From Duganella sp. OV510 (lineage in GTDB: Bacteria > Pseudomonadota > Gammaproteobacteria > Burkholderiales > Burkholderiaceae_D), in the NCBI RefSeq assembly GCF_900100205.1, contig NZ_FNEQ01000016.1, forward strand, positions 1 through 63,261: a stretch of 63,261 bases of DNA, given 5' to 3'. Numbering within the stretch: the first letter of the stretch is position 1; every line of letters starts with the position of its first letter. The translations under genes were made by a program, and so were the position numbers. The notes beneath the pieces are model-generated. The model worked only from the letters and a program-made list of their open reading frames with translations, had not been told where the DNA came from and made no database searches. Positions 25,684 to 34,408 of this stretch are shown piece after piece.

Positions 25684-27297
25684 CTACTCGATGTATGGCG
25701 TTGCGGAACCACGGAACACTCGACGATAGCGCCAATGTCCGGATGCCTCCACGAATTGGTTGCGAAAACCGGCAACAGAGTCATGCACAAACTTGTCGAA
25801 GAACTCTGCCAATGCGGGGGAAATCTTGGGTTGCGCCTCGATACGGGCTCGCAGAGCTGGGGCTTCCAGCTCAAGATGCAGCAAGCTCGTTAAATTGTCG
25901 CCACGGTTAAAAGAGAGTGTTGGGCGCAAGGATATTCTTGAATAGGCCGGGGAGCTTTTAATTTGCTCATCGGAGATACAGAAGTAAGCGTTGGCTTCCA
26001 ATAGGAGTCCACGATCTTCAGCATTCGCCTTCTTGACCTGCTCTGTATTTTGATACGCCCGCCTTACCTGCCAGCGCCAAACGAGGTAGGGAAGCGACCA
26101 ATCTGGCAATAGTCTCGGCGCCTCGGTGGATTCATTGAGAAACAGATCAAAGGCATTTTGCAATGCTTCATCGACTGCAAAGAGGTTCTTATAGTCTTTT
26201 GGTAAAAGCTGTTTTGACAAGGGGACACCTGCCTTCACCGCGCAGTCAAACATGTGGTTCAGCGGTATCTGGGAAAGCTTAAGGGAATCACGTGCTGAAA
26301 CACCTAGCTCCCCAAAAGCATATCCACCACCGACATCACTGTGCGAACCTGGATAGGCAAATTCCAAACAATTTGAGGGAAGCGCATAATCAATCGATAC
26401 CGTATCGAGCGGAAAGCTCTTTCGCAATTCGTGCATGGCGACGAAGTGGACACAGTTTTCGACACTCTGAAGGATGCGCATAACATCAGGCATCGCCCAC
26501 TCAGAATGGCCTCCTGTTGCTCGTCTGTTCGTTATTCCTTCCACCACGCCCACTGATGCGACGGTATCCATCAGGCCCAGGAAGCGAAATCGAACTGGGA
26601 TTCCGCCCAGCGATGAACTAATCATTAAGTCATTCATCCAGTGGCAAAAGACTCGCGCCTCAGTCGCCCCACGAGAGAACCCGAACACATCCAGAAAACA
26701 AGTGCAAATCTTGGGAACCTTTGCAGTCTGCATTCTGTTTCGAATGTCCTGTAAGCATACACTTAAGAACTTCTTTCGTCTGGCTCCATCAGCGTCGTCA
26801 ACCAGATTGCCCAGTAGCCCCAATTGTTGAATAATTTCTTTCTCAGGCTTGGAGGGACTGGCCTTACAAAGCGCCTTGATGCGTTCCTTACCAAACATCA
26901 ATGTGTTAAAAAGACTCCAATGTAACGCATCAATAACCCGCAACATCGCAAAAATAATTCGCCCATCACCTCCACTTGCAAAAGCACCTCCACTCCTCGT
27001 GTCGGAATCTTCACCTATTGATGGAAAGCTTGTACCCAAGCCAGGAACGTATATGCGGTGACTACCGAGCGACGGGAAGTCGGGGTATGTATAGTGAAGT
27101 CGAGCGATATTGGAGACGGCTGATGGCCCGCTAAGAGGAGCGAGTCGATTGCCCGTGCCATCAAAAAAAATACCTATCTGGACTGTCATTTCGCAAGAGG
27201 AAGCTTGAGGAAGCGGTGACGGCTTTGGAGGTTTCACATTGTCGACAGGTGGGATTCTGGCGATAGGAAATTTCCCGCCGAGATCTTTCACTTCCAT
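25684..27297 (-). CDS. Tle1-like lipase effector (DUF2235), type VI secretion cargo
   Basis: 537-residue alpha/beta hydrolase of the DUF2235/T6SS phospholipase Tle1 group. Signatures are IGIFFDGTGNR at the N-terminus, the nucleophile elbow GFSRG with Ser about 208, DTVASVG, and YPGSHSDVGGGY with His about 319. Tle1 enzymes hydrolyse membrane phospholipids in the periplasm of rival bacteria. Context agrees: vgrG, a DUF4123 adaptor and a PAAR gene in one operon. The gene overlaps the DUF3304 stop by 10 nt. It is visibly richer in A+T than the housekeeping genes, a sign of lateral transfer. No signal peptide, as expected for a T6SS-delivered protein. Confidence 0.87.
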   Translation of the reverse strand: MEVKDLGGKFPIARIPPVDNVKPPKPSPLPQASSCEMTVQIGIFFDGTGNRLAPLSGPSAVSNIARLHYTYPDFPSLGSHRIYVPGLGTSFPSIGEDSDTRSGGAFASGGDGRIIFAMLRVIDALHWSLFNTLMFGKERIKALCKASPSKPEKEIIQQLGLLGNLVDDADGARRKKFLSVCLQDIRNRMQTAKVPKICTCFLDVFGFSRGATEARVFCHWMNDLMISSSLGGIPVRFRFLGLMDTVASVGVVEGITNRRATGGHSEWAMPDVMRILQSVENCVHFVAMHELRKSFPLDTVSIDYALPSNCLEFAYPGSHSDVGGGYAFGELGVSARDSLKLSQIPLNHMFDCAVKAGVPLSKQLLPKDYKNLFAVDEALQNAFDLFLNESTEAPRLLPDWSLPYLVWRWQVRRAYQNTEQVKKANAEDRGLLLEANAYFCISDEQIKSSPAYSRISLRPTLSFNRGDNLTSLLHLELEAPALRARIEAQPKISPALAEFFDKFVHDSVAGFRNQFVEASGHWRYRRVFRGSATPYIE

Positions 27298-27887
27298 GGG
27301 TTCCTCTCCTCAGACTTACTTTTTTCCAACTCGGCTTGAGAAAACATTTCACCTATAGGCCATCCGGCAGTAGCCATCGGGCCGCCTTCCCTTGGGCCGT
27401 AAGGGACCGGGTGTAGCGGACTAGAAACCGAGTACACACTGGACACCGCGCGTACTCTGCCACGGGGAAAGAAGTGGACAATTAAATCATAGGGTTCGTC
27501 ATACTTTTCCACCGGCACCTTTGCTATGTACAACTTTGCATCAATAACGCTGTCATAATTTCCCTTTGCGATCTCAGCATCGTTCGCGTGGGTCCAATCT
27601 TCGACTCCCCATCTGATGTCGACAATTAGCCCAGGTCGCCACTTTGCAGGGAGCATGGCGCAACAGACTATCGAACCACCGCCGCCCTGTCTCCCGACGC
27701 TGTCTCCTCCATACTTATTCACGTAGAACCTCGAAATCATATAGCCAGGTCCGAGATGCTGTACACCAGTGAGCGCAACTGGAACGAGTTCATCGTTGGG
27801 TGATATGGCTGAAAACTTTGCGTATCCAAACCAAATCGCGGTGCCGAATACTGCGGAGAGTATCGATAGGATCAAATATTTTTTCAT
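27288..27887 (-). CDS. DUF3304 protein, probable immunity protein to the Tle1-like lipase
   Basis: 199-residue protein with one N-terminal hydrophobic segment (ILSILSAVFGTAIWFGYA), then a domain with the DUF3304 pattern: GVQHLGPGYMISRFYVNKYGG, GGGGSIVCCAMLPAKWRPGL and a late FPRGRVRAV. DUF3304 genes are repeatedly found beside T6SS lipases, and an inner-membrane-anchored, periplasm-facing protein is what is needed to block a phospholipase acting from outside. It lies directly upstream of the lipase in the same operon, overlapping it by 10 nt. The immunity role is inferred from position and topology. Confidence 0.72.
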   Translation of the reverse strand: MKKYLILSILSAVFGTAIWFGYAKFSAISPNDELVPVALTGVQHLGPGYMISRFYVNKYGGDSVGRQGGGGSIVCCAMLPAKWRPGLIVDIRWGVEDWTHANDAEIAKGNYDSVIDAKLYIAKVPVEKYDEPYDLIVHFFPRGRVRAVSSVYSVSSPLHPVPYGPREGGPMATAGWPIGEMFSQAELEKSKSEERNPWK

Positions 27888-27890
27888 GGT

Positions 27891-28700
27891 TCAGCACTCC
27901 CTCAAATAGGTGGTTGCCATGCGGTGCAGATCTTTGCGGCGCAAAACCGGATCTGTCTGCGCCAGCACTTTATCTAGTGCTGCGTGGTGTAGCAGCCGGC
28001 CATCGGTATCAAAAACGTCACGGACAAATAGCAGTAGTTCCGTGTTCTCTTCGCACCCTGCAGAGACCCAGATTTGACGAGCTCGCTTTGCATATTCAAA
28101 CGCTTTCGGTGTTGAATATTCTGCGTGGTTTCCCGGTCGCATCTTGCGCAGATTTGCTAGAAGTTGATCTGTCTCCATCGCGCTTCTTAACGCGGCGATT
28201 TGAGCGTCACTGAATACCAGCGGAGGTCTAAGTACGACTTCAGTTTTGAATACCGGGAGCGACGCTAGCAATCCATCGCGGCCATGAATTCTCCAGCCTT
28301 TGAACGGCGCCACGATCGCCGACCACTGCTCCGCTGTCAGGACAGCAGACAGTACAGGTAGCACCGCACAGTCAGCAAACCGCAGCGTAAGTTCTATGCC
28401 ATCGGGCGCTTTTATATGGACAAACTCCCGAAGATGATTCTGTAGCTCAATCAACGTCAACGCTGTTTCGATGAACGAAATGCCTAATTGAGGATGCTGC
28501 GCGTTGACGAGCCGCATGACGGCATCCAGCGCATTACAGAGGATGGCGCGTTCGACATCAATCAGGATCGGACTGACAGAAATCGCCTCTCGGCCGTACA
28601 ACGCCACAACCCAGCCAGGCTTGCGGCGCTTCTTCAGCCACGGCTTATTCAATGGATTTCCGATCAGCGTGGTGTCGATAAGAATATAGGTCGAGGCCAT
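27891..28700 (-). CDS. DUF4123 family T6SS effector adaptor (chaperone)
   Basis: 269-residue cytoplasmic protein of the DUF4123 (Tap/TEC) type, which loads effectors onto a particular VgrG. Visible family features: TYILIDTTLIG at the start, a central ISVSPILID, HLREFVHIKAPDGIELTLRFADCAVLPVL, and the AEQWSAIVAPFKGW block. It starts 2 nt after the vgrG stop and ends 3 nt before the DUF3304 gene. The adaptor and VgrG C-terminus together probably select the lipase. The C-terminal 100 residues are not recognisable. Confidence 0.83.
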   Translation of the reverse strand: MASTYILIDTTLIGNPLNKPWLKKRRKPGWVVALYGREAISVSPILIDVERAILCNALDAVMRLVNAQHPQLGISFIETALTLIELQNHLREFVHIKAPDGIELTLRFADCAVLPVLSAVLTAEQWSAIVAPFKGWRIHGRDGLLASLPVFKTEVVLRPPLVFSDAQIAALRSAMETDQLLANLRKMRPGNHAEYSTPKAFEYAKRARQIWVSAGCEENTELLLFVRDVFDTDGRLLHHAALDKVLAQTDPVLRRKDLHRMATTYLREC

Positions 28701-28702
28701 GG

Positions 28703-31336
28703 TTAAGCTCCAGATTTAACCAGCGCACTGTGTGCGTCAGCAGCGATCAACAAGCATGGAACACATATTTTGTGCGGAACCTTATCCCCGGCAAATGAGG
28801 CCTGACGACTTTGGCCAGGAAACGTCTGATGATCGGCTGCGTACATTTCATGCTTCCCGGAGGTATAGCCCCTGATGCCACCAGCACTTAGCTCCAGTTC
28901 GGTGCCACCGCCATTCAGACGCACTCCCTTCTTCGCTTTGAGTGTGATCCAGTCGGTATTGCTGATAATCTCAATCACTTTACGGGCCAAAATCTGTAGC
29001 TGATCGTCCTGCGCCTGCAGATCCACCTTGCCACTCGCTGCGGTGACCTTGATGCCGCCTTCATTGGCAAAAAGACTCATCGCTTGTGCAGAACGCACTG
29101 CCGTGGTCTCGCCGGATGTCAGTGAAGTGGCGGCTGCGCTGACAATATCGATGCTCGTGGCTGCACCTACTGCGATACTCCGGGCGCTGGTACAAATCAC
29201 ACCTGCGGGGCCGCTAAGTCCGATAATCGGCGCGCCTGCATCTTCAAGTGTTTTTAGCCTGTCGATCAAGTCGGGAAAGTCTTTGCCAGGCGCTTTCTCG
29301 CCGGCATGCTGCCCAGCTTGTTCGCCTAGCTGCGCGATCAGCTTCTGCAGTCCTTCCGCAATACGGATAAGTTCAGAGCGCTCAAGGTGCTTTCCTTTTT
29401 CCGCTTCGGCTGACTCGGCGGTTATCAGAACGCCTTGCGCACCGCGCACTGCCACACTCATGTCGCTACGCAGCTCCGCACCAGCGCCCCGCTGCGTGCC
29501 TTGACCATCTGACCGTGGTTGAGATAACCAGCCTAGATTCAACTGGCTGGCGCCGTGATCACTCGCCAACTGGGCACTAATCTCGCCATTCGTATCATCA
29601 AACCGAAGTTGACTGGAGCGTCCGCCCTTAATTTCGCGGCTCTTGCTGCCAGAAAGGTAGCGATTTCCTGGCAGGCCTCCACCACTGCTTAGGGCTGCGG
29701 GTGCGGCGGTCTGGTTGTAAAGCTGACCGATGATCACTGGCTTATCAGGATCTCCATCGAGGAAAGCAACCATCACCTCCGTGCCTACGCGTGGCAGGCC
29801 GATAGTGCCGCACTGTTGGAAGTGACCAGGGCCGTTGCCGGCCCAGTTGGACATGACTCGCACCCAGGCAGAATCAGTCTGGGTGTCCGAAGCGCCGCTG
29901 CCGGCGGCTTGCTCGTGATCGGCCATGCGGGTGCCTGGGAAGCGGATTTTTACGCGGCCTAGTTGATCGCAATGCACTTCTTCGCCTTCAGGACCGACCA
30001 CCACTGCGCTTTGCATTTGCGCCTGTGGCACGTCGCAGCGCGGATCGAAGGCGGGGACAATGGTCACGCCGCGCCGCACGGCGGTGAACTGGATGTGCAT
30101 GCGCAGCGGCCCGCTGGCCACCTTGTCCGCCACGTCGCGCAGTATCTGCAGTTCGGTGACGCCTTGCATCCAGCGGCTGCGGGCGAACAGACGCTCCACG
30201 CGCGCAGCCAGCGCGTTGGGAAGGTTGTTTTGCGCCAGCACCTGCAACGCGGTCACGATGAAGTCGCGCTCCTCCGGTGGATGCGCGTCGACTTCCGGGT
30301 GCTCGGCCAGCGTGAAGTATTCGCCAGCGCACAGGTCGCGTACACTGCCTTCTCCGTGGAAGCATTTCGATTCATAGTCGTGCCGGCTCATGCGCAGTTG
30401 GCCGAGGCGGAACAGGTCTTCATTGTCATTGCCGGCGTGCGGCGGCAGGATCAGGTAGTCGTCCAGGCTGGCGGCCAGTTCGTTGCCGCTCACACCCTGG
30501 TCGATGCCGCTGCTGGCATCCACCAGCATCAAGTCCTGGCCCTGTAGGTTCATGTAGTCCCAACTGTGACGCGTGACCGTGCCGGGTTGCAGGCTGCGCA
30601 CCGCACTCCAGGCGGTGATGCTGTCGCGTTCTTCGGTAGCACTGTCGCGGTGGTAGCGGATGGTGCCGGCGGCATTCTGCTCCAGGCAGTCGGCATTGTT
30701 AAACAGCACCAGCGTGTGGCTATCGCCATCGGCGCGAATGGTCCAGCCGATGCCGCGCCGTTTCAGCAGGCGGCGGATGAACGCGGCGTCCGATTCATTG
30801 TGCTGCATGGTGAACTCGCGCTTGGGGTAGCTGCGCTGGCTGAAGGCATCGTTGGTCTCGTGTTTGAAGCACGTTCCGAGGATCGGGCTTTTCTGCCGCC
30901 ACTCGTTGAGGATGCGCTGGACGATTTCGACTTCGTCCATGTTGCGGAACACGCGTGTGTTGCTACGTTTTTCCAGAATGGCCAGCGCGTCGCGCAGCAC
31001 TAGTTGATAGCTGGCCAGGCCGCCGTCGCTATCGCCGGAGCTGGCTTCGGTGATGATGCCGCACACACTGCGCAAGCCGCCACGATCGGTGACGAATTCC
31101 AGCACGCCTGGCACGGCGATCAGCTGCTTGAGCGGCATCCGCGAGTTGGAGGAAACGCACAACACGCGGTATTCGATGCCGCCGCAAATGGTCTCTGAAC
31201 CATACACGCGCTGCGGCAGCAGCATGTCGTCATTGACGCCGCCAGGCAGATCGAGGCGCAGCCGCAACGGCCGATTGTCCGTGATCAGTTCCTTGTCCAA
31301 CGCCATAAAGTCGAACAAGCCGTTGTCATTTTCCAT
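28703..31336 (-). CDS. vgrG: Type VI secretion spike protein VgrG with DUF2345 extension
   Basis: 877-residue spike protein. The gp27-like base spans about residues 1-380, with FMQHNESDAAFIRRLLKRRGIGW-like block (here TMQHNESDAAFIRRLLKR). The gp5-like OB fold spans about 440-560 with QLGRVKIRFPG, WVRVMSNWAG and GTEVMVAFLDGDPDKPVIIG. A linker and then the DUF2345 beta-helical needle (about 640-800) follow, ending in a tail with HKICVPCLLIAADAHSALV. First gene of a five-gene operon carrying a lipase and its probable immunity protein. No sheath, baseplate or ClpV genes are nearby, so it is an orphan VgrG cluster. Confidence 0.93.
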   Translation of the reverse strand: MENDNGLFDFMALDKELITDNRPLRLRLDLPGGVNDDMLLPQRVYGSETICGGIEYRVLCVSSNSRMPLKQLIAVPGVLEFVTDRGGLRSVCGIITEASSGDSDGGLASYQLVLRDALAILEKRSNTRVFRNMDEVEIVQRILNEWRQKSPILGTCFKHETNDAFSQRSYPKREFTMQHNESDAAFIRRLLKRRGIGWTIRADGDSHTLVLFNNADCLEQNAAGTIRYHRDSATEERDSITAWSAVRSLQPGTVTRHSWDYMNLQGQDLMLVDASSGIDQGVSGNELAASLDDYLILPPHAGNDNEDLFRLGQLRMSRHDYESKCFHGEGSVRDLCAGEYFTLAEHPEVDAHPPEERDFIVTALQVLAQNNLPNALAARVERLFARSRWMQGVTELQILRDVADKVASGPLRMHIQFTAVRRGVTIVPAFDPRCDVPQAQMQSAVVVGPEGEEVHCDQLGRVKIRFPGTRMADHEQAAGSGASDTQTDSAWVRVMSNWAGNGPGHFQQCGTIGLPRVGTEVMVAFLDGDPDKPVIIGQLYNQTAAPAALSSGGGLPGNRYLSGSKSREIKGGRSSQLRFDDTNGEISAQLASDHGASQLNLGWLSQPRSDGQGTQRGAGAELRSDMSVAVRGAQGVLITAESAEAEKGKHLERSELIRIAEGLQKLIAQLGEQAGQHAGEKAPGKDFPDLIDRLKTLEDAGAPIIGLSGPAGVICTSARSIAVGAATSIDIVSAAATSLTSGETTAVRSAQAMSLFANEGGIKVTAASGKVDLQAQDDQLQILARKVIEIISNTDWITLKAKKGVRLNGGGTELELSAGGIRGYTSGKHEMYAADHQTFPGQSRQASFAGDKVPHKICVPCLLIAADAHSALVKSGA

Positions 31337-31395
31337 GGTGTCTCCGCTTAGCCGCGCAGTCTCCTATGGTGTCACGATGGGAAAAGCAGATTTTG

Positions 31396-31533
31396 ATGTC
31401 GAGCAAGCAGTCCACCGACGAAGCGCATGCACCGGCGATGGTGGAGGCGCTTTACCGCGCCAAGCAATTGGGCCGCAACCGCGTGGAACTGGCGGACGCT
31501 GAATCCATTTCCTCAATCGCTGGCGCGGTGTGA
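31396..31533 (+). pseudogene. Remnant of a GGDEF-domain C-terminus
   Basis: A 45-codon frame contains EALYRAKQLGRNRVELAD, which matches the last helix and strand of diguanylate cyclase domains (A-D-x-A-L-Y-x-A-K-x-x-G-R-N-R-V). Nothing of the GGDEF active-site motif or the rest of the domain is found upstream, where vgrG begins on the opposite strand. The frame ends inside the 3' end of the araC-type gene. Reading: a diguanylate cyclase gene was cut away when the T6SS cargo operon arrived or was rearranged. Confidence 0.6.
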
Positions 31534-32280
31534 GGCCAGCTGGCGGTACTGGCTGGGCGTCAGCCCGGTGGTTGCCTTGAACTGGCGGGTGAAAGCGGAG
31601 TGGTCGCCATAGCCGCAGGCTTGCGCGATCTCCGCCACGCTGGCACCGCCGTTCAGCATGCGCGAGGCGGCGTCCACGCGTGTCTGGATAATCATCTGGC
31701 GCGGCGTCAGGTGGAAGATGCGCAGGAAGTAGCGTTCGATCTGCGCCACCGACATATTCGCGATGCGCGCCAGCTCCGGCAGCTGCAAGGGCTGGCCGTA
31801 CTGTTCATGGATTACATGCACCGCCGCCGCCACCTTGCGGTAGGCCGGGTTCTTCTTGTCCGCCATCGCCAGGTCGCGCGAGATGCCGGTCAGGCCGACG
31901 ATGCGGCCGTGCGGGTCGCGCAGCGCGTGCTTGCGTGTCAGGCACCAGCCGGGATCGCGGTTCGGATACAGGTGCAGTTCCAGCTGGTCCTCGATGGCCG
32001 CTTCGCCGGCCAGCACCTGCAAGTCCTGCGCCATATAGGTGTGGCCGAAGGGCTGGGCAAACACCTCCGCCGGGGTCTTGCCGATCAGCGCGGATTTGTG
32101 CCGCTGGCCGCAACGCTGCACCAGCGTCTGATTGACCACCACATAGCGCCCCTCGACATCCTTGACGAAGAACACCACGTCCGGCAAGGCATCGAACAGC
32201 CCTTCCGCAAAGAAGGGATCGGCAATATTTGCGCCCATACCACGGCGCGCGGCGAGATTGTTGTCGGATTCAGTATGCAT
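31513..32280 (-). CDS. AraC family regulator with N-terminal PAS domain
   Basis: 255-residue regulator. Residues about 25-140 form a PAS fold (LFDALPDVVFFVKDVEGRYVVVN, then GLTGISRDL), residues about 155-250 the AraC HTH pair (LQLPELARIANMSVAQIERYF, then SVAEIAQACGYGDHSAFTRQFK). Divergent from the hydroxyproline epimerase gene with 92 bp between the starts; three TTATTGTGC-like repeats sit there. It is probably the activator of the hydroxyproline operon. The inducer, maybe hydroxyproline, would be sensed by the PAS domain. The 3' end overlaps a GGDEF remnant. Confidence 0.88.
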   Translation of the reverse strand: MHTESDNNLAARRGMGANIADPFFAEGLFDALPDVVFFVKDVEGRYVVVNQTLVQRCGQRHKSALIGKTPAEVFAQPFGHTYMAQDLQVLAGEAAIEDQLELHLYPNRDPGWCLTRKHALRDPHGRIVGLTGISRDLAMADKKNPAYRKVAAAVHVIHEQYGQPLQLPELARIANMSVAQIERYFLRIFHLTPRQMIIQTRVDAASRMLNGGASVAEIAQACGYGDHSAFTRQFKATTGLTPSQYRQLASHRASD

Positions 32281-32285
32281 GAACT

Positions 32286-32325
32286 TTATTGTGCGTTATT
32301 GTGCAGATTTCGTCACTCATTGTGC
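32286..32325 (+). promoter_or_regulatory. Triple direct repeat, candidate AraC-type operator
   Basis: TTATTGTGC occurs at 32286-32294 and 32296-32304, and TCATTGTGC at 32317-32325. Starts are 10 and 21 bp apart, so all three copies face the same side of the helix. Direct repeats with such phasing are how AraC-type dimers bind DNA. The site lies 48-87 bp upstream of the epimerase start and immediately upstream of the regulator's own start, so it could serve both genes. Confidence 0.6.
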
Positions 32326-32372
32326 GCAGCCGGTGCAAGACAGTTTGCGGCGCCGCGCCTAAGATTTATAGC

Positions 32373-33305
32373 ATGAAAACCATCTCCATCATCGATTCCC
32401 ATACCGGCGGCGAACCTACCCGCCTGGTCACCGAAGGCGGTCCTGACCTCGGCGCCGGCCCGCTCAGCGAACGCGTTGCACGGCTGCGCGCCGCCCATGA
32501 CAACTTCCGCTCGGCGGTGGTCTGCGAGCCGCGCGGTTCGGATGTGCTGGTGGGCGCCCTGCTGTGCGAGCCGCATGCGCCGGACTGCGTGGCAGGTGTG
32601 ATCTTCTTTAACAACGTTGGCTATCTCGGCATGTGCGGCCACGGCACCATCGGCCTGGTGGCCTCGCTGGCCTTCATGGGCCGCATCGGGCCGGGCCGCC
32701 ACCGCATCGATACGCCGGTTGGCGTGGTGGAAGCGGAACTGCACGCCGATGGCAGCGTCACCGTCGACAACGTCGCCTCCTGGCGCAGCCGCGCCGCCGT
32801 CACCGTCGAGGTGCCGGGCATCGGCCCAGTCACTGGCGACATCGCTTACGGCGGCAACTGGTTCTTCCTGGTGGCCGGCCACGGCCTGGCGCTGGGCGTG
32901 GGCAATGTCGAAGCACTGACCAACTATACCGTGGCGGTGGCGCAGGCATTGGCCGACCAGGGCATCACCGGTGACAATGGCGCGGTGATCGACCACATCG
33001 AACTGTTTGCTGATTCGCGCACCGGCGCCGACAGCCAGAGCTTCGTGCTGTGCCCCGGCAAAGCCTACGACCGCTCGCCATGCGGCACCGGCACCAGCGC
33101 CAAGCTGGCCTGCCTGGCGGCCGACGGCAAGCTGGCAGAAGGTGCGATCTGGAAGCAGGAAAGCGTCATTGGCAGCGTGTTTGACGGCTCCTACCGCGTG
33201 CGCGACGGCCAGCTGCTGCCTAGCATCCGCGGCAAGGCCTGGGTCAATGCGCAGGCGCAGCTGATCCTCGATCCGACCGATCCCTTCGTCTGGGGCATCC
33301 GGTGA
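32373..33305 (+). CDS. 4-hydroxyproline 2-epimerase (proline racemase family)
   Basis: 310-residue proline racemase family enzyme. It most likely converts trans-4-hydroxy-L-proline to cis-4-hydroxy-D-proline. The two catalytic cysteines are visible: MCGHGTIG (Cys 88) and SPCGTGTSAKLA (Cys 237), and the HTGGEPTRLV start is typical. The first enzyme-side residue being Cys and the neighbouring D-hydroxyproline dehydrogenase subunits favour 4-hydroxyproline epimerase over proline racemase or 3-hydroxyproline dehydratase. Start set at 32373, after the divergent promoter; the upstream in-frame codons cover the operator repeats. It overlaps the next gene by GTGA. Confidence 0.92.
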   Translation: MKTISIIDSHTGGEPTRLVTEGGPDLGAGPLSERVARLRAAHDNFRSAVVCEPRGSDVLVGALLCEPHAPDCVAGVIFFNNVGYLGMCGHGTIGLVASLAFMGRIGPGRHRIDTPVGVVEAELHADGSVTVDNVASWRSRAAVTVEVPGIGPVTGDIAYGGNWFFLVAGHGLALGVGNVEALTNYTVAVAQALADQGITGDNGAVIDHIELFADSRTGADSQSFVLCPGKAYDRSPCGTGTSAKLACLAADGKLAEGAIWKQESVIGSVFDGSYRVRDGQLLPSIRGKAWVNAQAQLILDPTDPFVWGIR

Positions 33306-34408
33306 ATAATGCCGAAGTGATCGTCATCGGCGCCGGCATCGTCGGCGCCGCGTGTGCGGACGCGCTCAGCGAGCGCGGGTTGCGGGTGGCGGTCATCGAG
33401 CAGGACATCGCCGGCGGCGGCGCCACGGCAGCCGGCATGGGCCACCTGGTGGTCATGGACGACAACGCGGCCGAACTGGCGCTGTCGGCCTACTCGGTGG
33501 CGCTGTGGAAGGACCTGGTGGGCGAGCGCCCGCAACGTCACGAATACAGCGGCTGCGGCACCATCTGGGTCGCCGCCGATGAAGAGGAAATGGATGCCGC
33601 GCTGGCCAAGGCGCACACGCTGTCCGGCCACGGCCTGCTGTGCGAAGTGCTGACGCCGGCCGCCCTGTACGCGCGCGAACCGCAGCTGCGCGCCGGCCTG
33701 GCCGGCGGCCTGCTGGTCAAGGGCGATGGCCTGGTGTATCCGCCGAAGACCACGCGCATCCTGCTGGACCGCGCCATGCGCCGTGGCACCATCACCAAGC
33801 GCGCCACCGTCGCCGCCATCGAGGATCATGGCGTGCTGCTGAGTGATGGCACACGCCATCAGGCGCAGCACATCGTGCTGGCGGCCGGCGCGCGCTCCAG
33901 CGCACTGCTGCCCGAACTGCCGGTGCAGCCGAAAAAAGGACACCTGGCCATCACCGACCGCTATCCCGGTTTCGTCAAGCACCAGCTGGTGGAACTGGGC
34001 TACATCAAGAGTGCGCACGCTTCCAGCGGCGACTCGGTGGCCTTCAATTTGCAGCCCCGTCCTACCGGACAAATCCTGATCGGCTCCTCCCGCCAGTTCG
34101 ACACGATCGATCCGGCGGTGGAGCCGGCCATGCTGCAACGCATGCTGCGCCATGCCGCCAGCTTCACGCCGCGACTGGCGGAGCTGAACGTGCTGCGCAC
34201 CTGGACCGGCTTCCGCGCCGCCACGCCGGACGGCCTGCCGCTGATCGGCCCTTGCGCCGCGCGGCGCGGCCTGTGGCTGGCCACCGGCCATGAAGGCCTG
34301 GGCATCACCACCTCATTGGCGACGGCGCAACTGCTGGCCGGCCAGATCCAGAATGAAAAAACGCGCATCCCGTTTGCGCCGTACTTACCGGGGCGCTTCC
34401 ATGCCTGA
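33302..34408 (+). CDS. FAD-dependent oxidoreductase, D-hydroxyproline dehydrogenase DAO-type subunit
   Basis: 368-residue DAO-fold flavoprotein. The N-terminal Rossmann motif is VIVIGAGIVGAACADALSER; the C-terminal block TWTGFRAATPDGLPLIGP followed by LWLATGHEGLGITTSLATA closes the FAD site. GTG start overlapping the epimerase stop. With the following ferredoxin-like and FAD/NAD subunits it forms the three-part D-amino-acid (hydroxyproline) dehydrogenase known from pseudomonads, which oxidises cis-4-hydroxy-D-proline to pyrroline-4-hydroxy-2-carboxylate. This would be the substrate-oxidising subunit. Specificity is inferred from the operon. Confidence 0.87.
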   Translation: MNNAEVIVIGAGIVGAACADALSERGLRVAVIEQDIAGGGATAAGMGHLVVMDDNAAELALSAYSVALWKDLVGERPQRHEYSGCGTIWVAADEEEMDAALAKAHTLSGHGLLCEVLTPAALYAREPQLRAGLAGGLLVKGDGLVYPPKTTRILLDRAMRRGTITKRATVAAIEDHGVLLSDGTRHQAQHIVLAAGARSSALLPELPVQPKKGHLAITDRYPGFVKHQLVELGYIKSAHASSGDSVAFNLQPRPTGQILIGSSRQFDTIDPAVEPAMLQRMLRHAASFTPRLAELNVLRTWTGFRAATPDGLPLIGPCAARRGLWLATGHEGLGITTSLATAQLLAGQIQNEKTRIPFAPYLPGRFHA

